A stretch of 44,095 bases of DNA. Origin: an uncultured Bacteroidia bacterium (lineage in GTDB: Bacteria > Bacteroidota > Bacteroidia > Bacteroidales > F082). Below the pieces are notes generated by a model. That model saw nothing but the letters and a program-made list of their open reading frames with translations, made no database searches and was not told where the DNA came from. Of the stretch, positions 24,607 through 33,556 are shown piece after piece. Each line of letters starts with the position of its first letter. The stretch's first letter is position 1. The DNA lies in the NCBI GenBank assembly GCA_902767725.1, contig CACXIM010000013.1, positions 1-44,095 of the forward strand. Direction: 5' to 3'. The translations under genes were made by a program, and so were the position numbers.

Positions 24607-27084
24607 TCAATAATCCTCACCCGATTGCTCTTCACCGCCGCCACCGCCATCCTCGTCGCCGCCACCCTCTCCATCGGGACGACCGCGCTTGATGTTCTGC
24701 TGGTTGATGCGGTAATTGAAGTTGAGCGAGAACGAACGGCGGTTCCATGTGCTGGTGTTGTACTGCCAGAATCCGTCGCCCCAAGACTCGCCACCCCAAC
24801 TGCGCGAGTTGAAGAGGTCGCGTACGTTGAAGGTGATGGTGCCATTGCCGTTGAAGATTTCCTTGCTCACGGCGAGGTCCATCCACCAGTTGCCCTTACG
24901 CATGCCCAAAGGCTCCTTGTGTGGACCCATGATGTGCGCGGTCAGTTGCAGGTCGAACCAATTGCTGATCTTGAACTTCGACACGGCACGTCCGAAGAGC
25001 ATCCAAGTGGCGTCGTCATAGACCTTGTCGTTGATGGTGCCGTTGAATTGGGAGCGGAAAAAGTTGACATTGCCGTTGAGATTCCACCATTTGGTCATCT
25101 GGCCTTGGGCCACCATCTCCACGCCAAAGTCATCGGCCTTGCCGAAGTTGATGGGCATGCTGTAGAACACACCATCATCCTCGTAGGTATAGCTTCGGAT
25201 CATGTTGGTACCATGACGGTAATAGGTCGTGAAGTTGAAGCTGGCCTTATCCCAGAAGTGGATGTAACCGAGTTCGTAGCTGTCCATATAAGTGGGCGTC
25301 AAGGCAGGGTTGCCAAGTCGGATATTACGGTTATCGTTATAGGAACGGAAGGGACTCATCTGCCAAAAGCCTGGACGGCGAATACGGCGTGTGTAGCTCA
25401 CCTGGAACTGGTTGAACTCGTTCACCGAATAGTTGATGTGGGCACTCGGGAAGAAGTCGAAGTAAGGCTTGCCTCCGTTGATGGAGTCGTTGCCGTCGTG
25501 GGCATAGCCTTTCAGGTTGGTCAAGATGTCGGTCATCTCGGCACGCAGTCCCACCTGTCCCGACCAGCGGCCCCATTCGTTGCCCAAACTAGTGTAGAGG
25601 GCAGCCACTTGCTCGCTGTATTCGTAGTCGTAACAATAGTTGGACAGCGGCTCCCATTTTCCGTCGTTCTGCTGCCAAACGCTGTCGTTGCTCAAGATGT
25701 TACGGTTGGTGTATTTCGCGCCAATCTCCCACTGCGCCTTGGTGAGGAAGGGATGCACATAGTCGATACTGGCCTGCAGGTTGCGCATGCGCTGGTCGTT
25801 GCCGGTCTTCTGATAGATGGTCCATAAAGCCTGTTGCGCATCCGAATTAGGATAGAGCGACTCGTTGATGTCGGAGCCCGCATTCTCGGTATTGGTGAAG
25901 AAACGCATATTGGCCTTCAGGCTGCGGCCTTTGCGTTCAAAGGTCTTATCGTAGTCCAAAGTGACTTCATACATCGGGTCATACTCCCAATAGTCCTCGG
26001 CACGCACATCATACGAAGCAGAGTCCCAAATCGGATATTCGTCGGAATAACGCACCACGGGATGGGTTTCAAGCTTGCCGTAACGGTAGACGAAAGCCGC
26101 ACTCACAATGTCGCGGTCAGTAATGTAATAGTCGGCGCCCACGCGCACGTTGTGACCCATACGATTCATCCTACGTTCAGTGGTCTGGTCGGTAAGTTGG
26201 GTGAAAAGGGTGTCGCCTTCAATGATATCGCTAAAGCGTTTGGTTCTATTGATACCACCGCCTATATTGCGACGGTTATTGAAGCCGTAGCTACCGAATA
26301 GGTTCCAACGTTTAAGGCGGTAGTTGCCCGAAAGGCTGGCGCCATACATCCAAGGATACCCAGTGCGAATGTTGACTGCGCCATTGAAGCCTTGGCGCTT
26401 ATCCTTCTTCAGGATGATGTTGATGATGCCTGCCGAGCCTTCAGCATCGTAACGTACCGAAGGGTTGGTGATGACCTCGATGCGTTCAATCATGTCGCCC
26501 TGCAAGGTGCGCAAAGCATCTTGTGTGCTCATGCCCGAGAGACCCGACTCCTTGCCATCGATGAGGATACGAACGCCGTCGTCGCCGCGCAAGCTCACGT
26601 TGCCCTCCACGTCGACCGACACGGCGGGGATGTTCTCCAACACCTCGATGGCATTACCAGCAGTGTTAGCCACATCCTTTCCCACGTTAAACACGTGCTT
26701 GTCCAAGGTCATCTCGTAGGTGCTCTTTTCAGCCACCACGTTCACTTCGTTCAGCATGCGGCTGTCGGGAGAGAGGCTGATCTTGCCCACGTCGACCGTA
26801 CTCTTTGAGCCGTCGAGGTTGACGGTTTTATAGGAAGTGATGTACCCCATATACTGCACCTCAAGTTCATAACGGCCTTTCTCGAGTTCCATGGTAAAAT
26901 GTCCAGAAGTATTGGTTACGCAGCCTGAAACGAAGGTCTTGTCAGGCAAGGTGCAAGCCCGCACCGTGGCATATTCCATGGGATGGCCCGACGAACTGTC
27001 AATAACACGGCCTTTAACATTGATGGCGTAGGTGTACGGAAAACTGAACAGAAGTGCTAGTATAACAAGGAGTTGTCTTTTCAT
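24607..27084 (-). CDS. TonB-dependent-receptor-like outer membrane protein with carboxypeptidase-regulatory-like domain
   Basis: An 825-residue outer-membrane beta-barrel. The signal peptide is MKRQLLVILALLFSFPYTYA. The carboxypeptidase regulatory-like domain spans about 22-108 (NVKGRVIDSSSGHPMEYATV...GHFTMELEKGRYELEVQYMG). The plug spans about 115-240 (VVAEKSTYEMTLDKHVFNVG; GNAIEVLENIPAVSVDVEGN; RGDDGVRILIDGKES; IERIEVITNPSVRYDAEGSA; GIINIILKK). The rest is an OMP_b-brl_3-type barrel with repeated aromatic strands. After the barrel there is a Gly/Asp/Glu-rich tail of about 24 residues (GRPDGEGGGDEDGGGGGEE). No SusD partner follows. Ligand is unknown. Confidence 0.88.
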   Translation of the reverse strand: MKRQLLVILALLFSFPYTYAINVKGRVIDSSSGHPMEYATVRACTLPDKTFVSGCVTNTSGHFTMELEKGRYELEVQYMGYITSYKTVNLDGSKSTVDVGKISLSPDSRMLNEVNVVAEKSTYEMTLDKHVFNVGKDVANTAGNAIEVLENIPAVSVDVEGNVSLRGDDGVRILIDGKESGLSGMSTQDALRTLQGDMIERIEVITNPSVRYDAEGSAGIINIILKKDKRQGFNGAVNIRTGYPWMYGASLSGNYRLKRWNLFGSYGFNNRRNIGGGINRTKRFSDIIEGDTLFTQLTDQTTERRMNRMGHNVRVGADYYITDRDIVSAAFVYRYGKLETHPVVRYSDEYPIWDSASYDVRAEDYWEYDPMYEVTLDYDKTFERKGRSLKANMRFFTNTENAGSDINESLYPNSDAQQALWTIYQKTGNDQRMRNLQASIDYVHPFLTKAQWEIGAKYTNRNILSNDSVWQQNDGKWEPLSNYCYDYEYSEQVAALYTSLGNEWGRWSGQVGLRAEMTDILTNLKGYAHDGNDSINGGKPYFDFFPSAHINYSVNEFNQFQVSYTRRIRRPGFWQMSPFRSYNDNRNIRLGNPALTPTYMDSYELGYIHFWDKASFNFTTYYRHGTNMIRSYTYEDDGVFYSMPINFGKADDFGVEMVAQGQMTKWWNLNGNVNFFRSQFNGTINDKVYDDATWMLFGRAVSKFKISNWFDLQLTAHIMGPHKEPLGMRKGNWWMDLAVSKEIFNGNGTITFNVRDLFNSRSWGGESWGDGFWQYNTSTWNRRSFSLNFNYRINQQNIKRGRPDGEGGGDEDGGGGGEEQSGEDY

Positions 27085-27116
27085 AAAGGGGATTTGTTTG
27101 CTCGTTTTAGAAAGTG

Positions 27117-27124
27117 CAAAAATA
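27117..27124 (-). promoter_or_regulatory. -7 box of the outer membrane receptor gene
   Basis: TATTTTTG on the minus strand, 32 bases upstream of the ATG at 27084. Confidence 0.5.
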
Positions 27125-27205
27125 GGTCTTTTTGGACAATTAGCACTTGAATTGGTTGGATTTATTTTCTGTGCTTCAACCTAGTAGTGACTCAAGCGTC
27201 CTACC

Positions 27206-27295
27206 AGCCCCGAAGGGGCGACAGATAATAAGCAGGCGGTGTAAACCCCTGCTACATAACGTACACAATACCGATTAGCCCCGAAGGGGCGACAG
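27206..27295 (+). repeat. REP-like element, copy A3
   Basis: Core AGCCCCGAAGGGGCGACAG (27206-27224), hairpin GCAGGCGGTGTAAACCCC... (27232-27252), a 24-base spacer, then a second identical core (27277-27295). It has the same order as copy A2 next to the transposase, 25 kb away, and no transposase of its own. It lies between the receptor gene and the end of priA. Confidence 0.9.
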
Positions 27296-27332
27296 ATGCA
27301 GCTGCCATAGTGTGACAGCCCTACACCCAGCC

Positions 27333-29816
27333 CTACATCGGATCCACGTCGATTTGCACCTGGACGGATTTGTATTCAGAATTCAGCTGGAATAGACGTA
27401 TCTGTTGTGAAATCAATTCCTTCACCTTCTGGGTGTTGAAGTCGCGCCTAAACTTCACCATCATCTGCTTGATATACAGATTCTTCACCCTTGAAACCAC
27501 GGGGTATTCCGGCCCAAGCAAATCCTGCTTGAAAATGGGGCGAAGCATCCTAGCCAGCTCCGCCGCGGCGGGATTGAGCTTTTGATAGTCCTTGTGCTTC
27601 AAGCGAATGAGGATCAAACGATAGAAAGGCGGATAGCCGAACTGGCGACGGATGACCATCTGCTTGTCGTAAAGTCCACGGAAGTCGTTGCGCAACACGT
27701 CTTGCAACACTGGATGTGCCGGCTCGTAGGTCTGGATGATGACCTTGCCTTGCTTGCCCTTGCGACCTGCCCTACCCGCCACCTGGGCCATCAGCTGGAA
27801 GCTGCGCTCGTGGGCGCGGAAGTCGGGGAACGAGAGCATGTTGTCGGCATTGAGGATGCCCACCACCTTCACCGAATCGAAGTCCAAGCCCTTGGTGACC
27901 ATCTGTGTGCCTACGAGGATGTTGGTCTCATGGTCCTGGAAGGCCTCCAAGATGCTCTGGTAGTCGTTCTTCGAACGGGTGGTATCGAGGTCGAGGCGGG
28001 CCACCTTGGCTTCGGGCATGACAAGGCTCAAATCCTCCTCGATTTTTTCCGTCCCAAAGCCATGCATACGGATGTTAGGGCTGTGACAAACGGGGCATTC
28101 GTTCGGCACGCTGGCCGTGTAGCCGCAATAGTGGCAACGCAGCACGTTTTGGCTCTTGTGGTAGATGAGACTCACGTCGCAGTTGATGCACTGCGGCACA
28201 TGGTGACAGTCCTCGCACTCCAAGCGCAACGAGAAGCCGCGTCGGTTTTGAAACAAAATGGTCTGGTTGTGCTCATCCAAGGTCTCTTTCATGGCATCCA
28301 GCAAGGTGCTGCCGAAGTCGGCCTTCATGGTTTTGCGTCGACGCTCCACGCGCATGTCGCTGAGGATGATTTCAGGCATCTGCACGCCACCATAGCGCTC
28401 GGTGATTTCCACCAGATGGAAACGGCCATTCAAGGCGTTATAATAACTCTCGTAAGAAGGCGTGGCCGAGCCCAACAGAACGTTGGCCTTGTGCATGGCA
28501 GCCAGCACGATGGCAGCATCGCGGGCATTGTAACGTGGCGCCGGGTCAATCTGCTTGAAGCTGCTGTCGTGTTCCTCGTCGACGATGATGAGCCCAATAT
28601 CGGAATAAGGCAGGAAGATGGCCGAGCGCGAGCCGATGATGATTTGATGCTTGGGCGATTGCGTCTGCCCGAAGTCGCGCACCTGTTCCCACACCTCTAC
28701 CCTCTCGTTGTTGCCGTAGCGAGAGTGGTACACTCCCAACTTGTCGCCAAAGTATTCCTTAAGGCGGTTGATGATTTGTGCCGTAAGAGCAATCTCGGGC
28801 AAGAGATACAACACCTGTTTGCCTCTGTCGACGGCTTCCTTGATGAGTTTGATGTATATCTCCGTTTTGCCGCTCGAAGTCACGCCATGCAGCAAGACGG
28901 GCTTGTCCTTTTCAAATCCTGCTTTAATACCTTCGTAGGCTTTCTGCTGCACTTCGGTGAGCTGTATGCTGTCAACGTCGGTCTGCACCTTGAACTCTTT
29001 CAGTCGGCTGACCTTGCGTTCGTAAATCTCAAAAATGCCCTTTTCGGCCATATTCTTCAGTATAGTTGAAGTCGCATTGGCCTTTTGCAGCAGGGTTTTG
29101 GCCATCACGTCGTTGTCGGCATCGCCGCCGAGGGTGATGAAAGCCAAGAGCACCTCCAACTGCTTGTAGGCGCGCTTGGTGAGGTTGTCCATCAATTCAT
29201 GGACTTTAGTCTCCTCGCGGTATTCAGCCGCAAGTCGCACAAACCGCTCGTATTTGGCTTTGTATTTCTCGTTCAGCTCCTCCTCCATGACGAGGATGCC
29301 TTTCTCCATCATGCTGTGTACCAGCGGCATCACCTTCTTGAAACCGATGATCTTGCTCACCTCACTGATGGTGATTTTCGGCTTGATTTGAAGTGCTTCC
29401 ACAATGAGGTATTCGAAGTCGTTCAAGGCCACGGAGTCAAGCACATAGTCGGGTGAGAGTGCCACGGTGGTCTCGCTGCTTAGCTTCAGGGCGGAAGGCA
29501 GTGCCGCCTGCATCACCTCGCCAGGATGGCACATATAATAGTTCTTCACCCAGTCCCAAAACTTCAACTGCTTCTCGTTGACCATCGGCTGATCGTCAAG
29601 CAGGTCGGTAAGGAACTTGACTTCCACCGAGGGCACTTGTTCTGTCAGCCCGACGATGAGTCCCGAAAGAATCTTGGTCTTGCCGAACTGCACCACTGCA
29701 CGTTGGCCCACACGCACCTTGTCGTTCAAAGCGAAGGGCACACGATAGGTGAAGGTGCCGGGTACCGGAATCGGCAGCAATACTTCAGCAAACAAGGTGA
29801 TTCGGGAGTCACTCAT
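27333..29816 (-). CDS. priA: Primosomal protein N' (replication restart helicase PriA)
   Basis: An 827-residue 3'-5' helicase that recognises stalled forks and reloads the replisome. The N-terminal 3'-DNA-binding domain (FAEVLLPIPVPGTFTYRVP) is followed by a winged-helix part. The Walker A motif is LLHGVTSSGKTEIYIKLI (GVTSSGKT about 311-318), and the DEEH motif is in LIIVDEEHDSSFKQ. There is a zinc-binding insertion with paired cysteines (CEDC, CINC, CHYC, CPVC) and a second RecA domain (VGTQMVTKGLDFDSVKVVGI; QVAGRAGR). A Met six codons upstream (29834) is possible, but the TAGTTTTG box at 29836-29843 would place the transcript start past it, so I chose MSDSR at 29816. Confidence 0.95.
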   Translation of the reverse strand: MSDSRITLFAEVLLPIPVPGTFTYRVPFALNDKVRVGQRAVVQFGKTKILSGLIVGLTEQVPSVEVKFLTDLLDDQPMVNEKQLKFWDWVKNYYMCHPGEVMQAALPSALKLSSETTVALSPDYVLDSVALNDFEYLIVEALQIKPKITISEVSKIIGFKKVMPLVHSMMEKGILVMEEELNEKYKAKYERFVRLAAEYREETKVHELMDNLTKRAYKQLEVLLAFITLGGDADNDVMAKTLLQKANATSTILKNMAEKGIFEIYERKVSRLKEFKVQTDVDSIQLTEVQQKAYEGIKAGFEKDKPVLLHGVTSSGKTEIYIKLIKEAVDRGKQVLYLLPEIALTAQIINRLKEYFGDKLGVYHSRYGNNERVEVWEQVRDFGQTQSPKHQIIIGSRSAIFLPYSDIGLIIVDEEHDSSFKQIDPAPRYNARDAAIVLAAMHKANVLLGSATPSYESYYNALNGRFHLVEITERYGGVQMPEIILSDMRVERRRKTMKADFGSTLLDAMKETLDEHNQTILFQNRRGFSLRLECEDCHHVPQCINCDVSLIYHKSQNVLRCHYCGYTASVPNECPVCHSPNIRMHGFGTEKIEEDLSLVMPEAKVARLDLDTTRSKNDYQSILEAFQDHETNILVGTQMVTKGLDFDSVKVVGILNADNMLSFPDFRAHERSFQLMAQVAGRAGRKGKQGKVIIQTYEPAHPVLQDVLRNDFRGLYDKQMVIRRQFGYPPFYRLILIRLKHKDYQKLNPAAAELARMLRPIFKQDLLGPEYPVVSRVKNLYIKQMMVKFRRDFNTQKVKELISQQIRLFQLNSEYKSVQVQIDVDPM

Positions 29817-29835
29817 AGAAAACAGTATTTTCACA

Positions 29836-29843
29836 CAAAACTA
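29836..29843 (-). promoter_or_regulatory. -7 box of priA
   Basis: TAGTTTTG on the minus strand. Its position favours the start codon at 29816 over 29834. Confidence 0.5.
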
Positions 29844-29849
29844 TTATAG

Positions 29850-29965
29850 CACGCAGAATGCGCAGAATTATATGAAGCGCAAAGCGACGCAAAGTTTGCG
29901 CCCGAAAGTTTCTGCGAATTAACTTCGTTGAATGCGTTGCATTTCTGCGAGTTCTGCGTGAGACA
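29850..29965. repeat. Inverted repeat, family G (CACGCAGAA type)
   Basis: The left arm is CACGCAGAATGCGCAGAAT; the right arm read in reverse is CACGCAGAACTCGCAGAAAT. The interior holds further degenerate GCGCAAAG/CTGCGAATT units. It fills the gap between priA and the plug-protein gene; a partial relative is at 13120-13160. Confidence 0.65.
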
Positions 29966-29985
29966 ATTCATGGTGAATAGTATTT

Positions 29986-31257
29986 TCAATGTGAATTCAC
30001 CGTGGAATAGCCGACCAATTCGTCATAGCCCTTGAGGGCATTGTAGAAGTAGAAATACAGCTTATAGACGTTGTTGGTCTCCCAATGGTTGCCCGCAGTC
30101 AAGTCGGTCTTGATTTCGTAGGTTTCGCGATCGAGGGTCACGAACATGAAGTTGTAATAGCCTTGTTTAAGTACCATTGAACAGGTGTAGCCATGAAGGC
30201 GGTAATCGTAGGTCATCTTGTTGCTCTCGTTGAAGCACCAGTCGTTGAGGGCGCCCATGATGTACAAGTCCTCGTGGGTCAACGGAGCCTCACACTTATA
30301 GAAGAAATTGACACGACAATAGTCGGCCTCAGTCGAATTGTCGAGGTTGTCGTTCTCCACATAAATGAATTTCTCACCATGGATATCTTCGTAAGAGGTG
30401 TAGGCCAACCTCGCCCGCGACTCACAAGTAGCAATGTCAATCTCATAGCTCTCATCGGTCTGACGGATATGGGCAAGGTTCTCCGACTGGAAATAAAAGT
30501 TACTGGTATTGAAGCGTCTAAACTGATTGGCCGCCTCAAACACCGTCTGCGGATGATGCTCGAAGGAAATGTAGTCAGGATAGATGTAAGTGGGCTTCAA
30601 GCCTTCGGCGGCATTGTCCCAACGCCCGTTCTGACGGATGGTCAGATAGCTGTATTGCTGCGTGTTGCCTGTCAGGTAGTTGTTCAAGTTCACCTTGACG
30701 TTGAGTTGCTGGTGCGTATCGGTGAGTTCAAGGTCGTCGGGATAGCGCGGCACGTTGGCACCCACATGGGCTTTTTCGTCAATTATCATGAAACGGCGCG
30801 TGAAATAGAGGTCGTTCATGTCATCGCCAAAGACGACAAGCAGGTAGTTGCCCGAGACGAGGGGCATCATGTCCTCAGTGGGGAACTTGAGTTGGTAGTT
30901 GACGTAATCGATCAAGGTGTTGCGCGAGAAGGCGTAGTTGTCCAATCGGTCCGAATCGTATCCAGAGGCGTACTGTATGCGTTGAATATCGGTAGGCTGC
31001 CAATCGTGACTGCAATGGATGAACGTATAGTTGAGCACTTCGCCTTGCCCGTCGATGACGTCGAACGAAAGGGTTAATCTGCCCATCATATCCTCAAGCG
31101 GGATGATAGGGTCGTTCAGTTGGTTGTCGTCGGCATAGAACAGTACAGTCTGCACCTCGGGCTTGTAGTTGAGGTTGCCGCAAGGCAGGTCAAAATCCTG
31201 GGCAAAGAGACCTGTCATTACGCAAAGCGTCAGTATTAAGAAGGTGATTTTTTTCAT
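29986..31257 (-). CDS. Type IX secretion system plug protein (DUF5103 family)
   Basis: A 423-residue secreted beta-rich protein with signal peptide MKKITFLILTLCVMTGLFAQ. The course (LNYKPEVQTVLFYADDNQLN; LTLSFDVIDGQGEVLNYTFI; HCSHDWQPTDIQRIQYASGY; NYQLKFPTEDMMPLVSGNYL; ITDLTAGNHWETNN-like end) is that of DUF5103. That family was renamed T9SS plug protein because a member occludes the SprA outer-membrane translocon in a published Flavobacterium structure. It supports a working T9SS in this genome, matching the sorting domains in this window. It is monocistronic with a TACCTTTG box. Confidence 0.85.
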   Translation of the reverse strand: MKKITFLILTLCVMTGLFAQDFDLPCGNLNYKPEVQTVLFYADDNQLNDPIIPLEDMMGRLTLSFDVIDGQGEVLNYTFIHCSHDWQPTDIQRIQYASGYDSDRLDNYAFSRNTLIDYVNYQLKFPTEDMMPLVSGNYLLVVFGDDMNDLYFTRRFMIIDEKAHVGANVPRYPDDLELTDTHQQLNVKVNLNNYLTGNTQQYSYLTIRQNGRWDNAAEGLKPTYIYPDYISFEHHPQTVFEAANQFRRFNTSNFYFQSENLAHIRQTDESYEIDIATCESRARLAYTSYEDIHGEKFIYVENDNLDNSTEADYCRVNFFYKCEAPLTHEDLYIMGALNDWCFNESNKMTYDYRLHGYTCSMVLKQGYYNFMFVTLDRETYEIKTDLTAGNHWETNNVYKLYFYFYNALKGYDELVGYSTVNSH

Positions 31258-31274
31258 CGCGTTGTTATTTGGCG

Positions 31275-31282
31275 CAAAGGTA
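31275..31282 (-). promoter_or_regulatory. -7 box of the T9SS plug protein gene
   Basis: TACCTTTG on the minus strand, 17 bases upstream of the ATG. Confidence 0.55.
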
Positions 31283-31302
31283 ATAAAAAATACTTATTGC
31301 AA

Positions 31303-31432
31303 AGATTCCCTTTCGGGAATGGAGACCAGAAGTATAGTCAATAAGCGGCGGCCTATAGAGCCTACGAATCGTAAGCGTCATAAGCCGCCGCATTATACTA
31401 ATTTGTTAACTCCATTCCCCGAAGGGGAATCT
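31303..31432. repeat. Long inverted-repeat element, family D (copy D1)
   Basis: The outer arms are AGATTCCCTTTCGGGAATGG at the left (31303-31322) and, read in reverse, AGATTCCCCTTCGGGGAATG at the right (ending 31432). The inner arms are GTATA...GCGGCGGC (31332-31352) and GCCGCCGCATTATAC (31384-31398). The centre is a small hairpin TACG/CGTA. It ends two bases before the HIT gene stop codon. A disrupted relative is at 7014-7333. Confidence 0.8.
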
Positions 31433-31434
31433 CC

Positions 31435-31827
31435 TTAAAGGTTCTCCACAATGCGCTTCTGCACCTCGCGGAACTCCTCGTCGCTCAGATGGACATGCTC
31501 CTTCTTGAAGTCCATGTCGCCCTCTTGGGTGATGGGGATGAGGTGGATATGGGCATGTGGCACTTCCAAGCCGATGACGGCCACGCCGATGCGCTTGCAA
31601 GGCACGGCTTTCTCGATAGCTTTGGCCACTTTCTTGGCAAAGACCATCATGGCACCGAGCTCATCGTCGTCGAGATGAAAGATGTAATCGTCCTCGTGCT
31701 TAGGCACCACCAAGGTGTGGCCTACGGCAACAGGGTTGATGTCCATGAATGCGAAGAACCGCTCGTCTTCAGCAATTTTATAGCAAGGAATCTCGCCTTG
31801 GATAATTCTCGAAAAGATGGTAGCCAT
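31435..31827 (-). CDS. HIT family nucleotide hydrolase
   Basis: A 130-residue histidine-triad protein, probably hydrolysing adenosine 5'-phosphoramidate-type nucleotides in the cytoplasm. The motif is HAHIHLIPI with His91, His93 and His95. Other family landmarks are IFSRIIQGEIPCYKI, AFMDINPVAVGHTLVVPK and GLEVPHAHIH. It starts 12 bases after greA, so the two form an operon. The stop is followed directly by the family D inverted repeat, whose hairpins may act as the transcript end. Confidence 0.93.
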   Translation of the reverse strand: MATIFSRIIQGEIPCYKIAEDERFFAFMDINPVAVGHTLVVPKHEDDYIFHLDDDELGAMMVFAKKVAKAIEKAVPCKRIGVAVIGLEVPHAHIHLIPITQEGDMDFKKEHVHLSDEEFREVQKRIVENL

Positions 31828-31839
31828 AGTTCTTGAAGT

Positions 31840-32313
31840 TTAACGGGTGATTTCTATGATTTCGAACTGCACCTTCCCTGCGGGCACTTGAATCTCGGCC
31901 ACTTCACCCACCTGCTTGCCCAACAGGCCTTGGCCGATGGGCGAGTTGATGGAGAGCTTGCCTTCCTTGAAGTTGGCTTCCTTTTCGGGAACGATGGCAT
32001 AAGTCATCATCATGCCCGACTTGGTGTTTTTGATTTTTACCGTCGAATAGAGCAACACCTTCGAGTTATCCATCTTCGACTCGTCGAGGATACGGGCATT
32101 GAAGATGAGGTCCTGCAGTTCGGCGATTTTGGCTTCAAGAAGGCCTTGGGCTTCTTTGGCTGCATCGTATTCGGCATTCTCAGAGAGGTCGCCTTTGTCG
32201 CGAGCCTCCTGGATGGCTTGCACGATGCGCGGACGTTCACGAAGGATCAGGTCATCGAGTTCGTCCTTGAGTTTCTGTAACCCTTCTGGGGTAAAATATT
32301 TGATTTCTGACAT
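31840..32313 (-). CDS. greA: Transcription elongation factor GreA
   Basis: A 157-residue factor, the standard length, that rescues backtracked RNA polymerase by stimulating transcript cleavage. The N-terminal coiled coil carries LSENAEYDAAKEAQ, with the acidic tip residues inserted into the polymerase channel. The C-terminal FKBP-like domain contains SINSPIGQGLLGKQVGE (consensus SP-G-ALLGK). It is the first gene of a greA-HIT pair. A TATTTTTG box at 32397-32404 lies beyond a terminator hairpin (32346-32380), so the leader may be subject to attenuation. Confidence 0.96.
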   Translation of the reverse strand: MSEIKYFTPEGLQKLKDELDDLILRERPRIVQAIQEARDKGDLSENAEYDAAKEAQGLLEAKIAELQDLIFNARILDESKMDNSKVLLYSTVKIKNTKSGMMMTYAIVPEKEANFKEGKLSINSPIGQGLLGKQVGEVAEIQVPAGKVQFEIIEITR

Positions 32314-32345
32314 GGTTAGTGTTTGTTTTTAATTCGTATCAGGTT

Positions 32346-32380
32346 GCAAAAAAGAGACCCTTACCGAAATAAGGGTCTTC
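32346..32380 (-). terminator. Intrinsic terminator of the receptor/giant protein/PorV operon
   Basis: On the minus strand AGACCCTTA, loop, TAAGGGTCT, followed by CTTTTTT. It lies 50 bases past the end of the PorV-like gene and 33 bases before greA. Confidence 0.8.
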
Positions 32381-32396
32381 TTTTGGTTTGCGACTG

Positions 32397-32404
32397 CAAA
32401 AATA
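32397..32404 (-). promoter_or_regulatory. Possible greA -7 box upstream of the terminator
   Basis: TATTTTTG on the minus strand. If used, the greA transcript would begin with the terminator hairpin in its leader. Confidence 0.35.
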
Positions 32405-32431
32405 CGAATTATTTCTTAACTGGTATCAGTT

Positions 32432-33520
32432 TTAGAAAATAATTCTCACGCCCACGCTGTGGGTGCCACCGTAGGTGTAGGTGTCTCTGTAGGAATAATC
32501 CACTGCGAAACGCATGGCGTCTTCCTTCTTCGAGACCGGCACATCGAGTGACAAACCAGCGCTGAGGCCGCGGTTGATGTTCATGCAACCATCGTCGTAG
32601 AGGATGCCTTCCTTCGACCAGATGCCATTCTCGTAGGTATAACCTGCACGAAGCTTGAACATCTCTTTCCAGCTGTACTCCATACCAACGATGAATTGGT
32701 CGTTGGTGAATGAGTTGGAGACAAAGTTACCAGCCAAGGTGATTCTGTTAGTTTCGGCAAACAGGAAGTCGTAGGCGGCTGCGATGCTCAACTGGGTGGG
32801 CAATTCGAAGTCGTCGGCACGTTGCACCATGGTGAACTGCTGGTTGCTATTGTTGTCCATGAACACCTTCAGCGAGAGACCGTCACCTGAGAACTTCATG
32901 GTGGGTCCGATGTTCTTCAGCGTGATACCGAAGTGGATGTTGTCGAAGGGACCAGAGACGTACTGGATACCAGCGTCCAAGGCCACGCCAACGCCACCCA
33001 TATCCTTAATGGATTCGCTGATGATCTTCAGGTTGACACCGCCGCTGATGCTGTTGGAGAAAGCCTTGGCAAACGACAGGTTGATGTTCATCAGGTTAGG
33101 CTTGTAGGTACCCAAAGTGTAGGGGTCGGGGTTACTGACTGTCGTGATCGGGATTTCACCGAGGCTGAACGACATGAACGAGAGGCCCAACACACTCGAC
33201 TCACCCACGCGAGCCAAGAAACCGAACGAGGAGATGCGGGTGTCGTTGCCAACGCCCTGCAGCCACCAAGTATGGCTAAAGTCAATATCCAGGGTGCGGC
33301 ATGAGCTGATGCCAGCCACATTGCCGTAGATGGCTTCGACGCCATGGACGAACGACATGCCTGCATTGCCCCAGCCCGACGATGCAGCCCAAGGATTGAT
33401 TAACAGCTCGGGAGCGCCAGCTTGGCCTGAACGGTCTTTATTTCCTGCAAATGCTTGAGGAGCACTTAATCCCATAAGGATTACGAAGCTCAAGACGATA
33501 TATCTAAATGATTTCTTCAT
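32432..33520 (-). CDS. PorV/PorQ family outer-membrane protein
   Basis: A 362-residue outer-membrane beta-barrel with signal peptide MKKSFRYIVLSFVILMGLSAPQAFA. The start of the mature protein (PELLINPWAASSGWGNAGMS, then FVHGVEAIYGNVAGIS) is the PorV/PorQ/FadL-like signature in which NPA/NVAG-type turns follow the first strand. Amphipathic strands follow throughout, ending SVGVRIIF with a terminal aromatic. PorV shuttles T9SS cargo from the translocon to the attachment complex. This copy is the last gene of an operon with a giant T9SS-like cargo (36-base gap), so it is more likely a dedicated paralogue than the housekeeping PorV. That role is inference. Confidence 0.8.
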   Translation of the reverse strand: MKKSFRYIVLSFVILMGLSAPQAFAGNKDRSGQAGAPELLINPWAASSGWGNAGMSFVHGVEAIYGNVAGISSCRTLDIDFSHTWWLQGVGNDTRISSFGFLARVGESSVLGLSFMSFSLGEIPITTVSNPDPYTLGTYKPNLMNINLSFAKAFSNSISGGVNLKIISESIKDMGGVGVALDAGIQYVSGPFDNIHFGITLKNIGPTMKFSGDGLSLKVFMDNNSNQQFTMVQRADDFELPTQLSIAAAYDFLFAETNRITLAGNFVSNSFTNDQFIVGMEYSWKEMFKLRAGYTYENGIWSKEGILYDDGCMNINRGLSAGLSLDVPVSKKEDAMRFAVDYSYRDTYTYGGTHSVGVRIIF

Positions 33521-33556
33521 GATGATAAATTATTTACGGTTAGCAATTACATTTGA

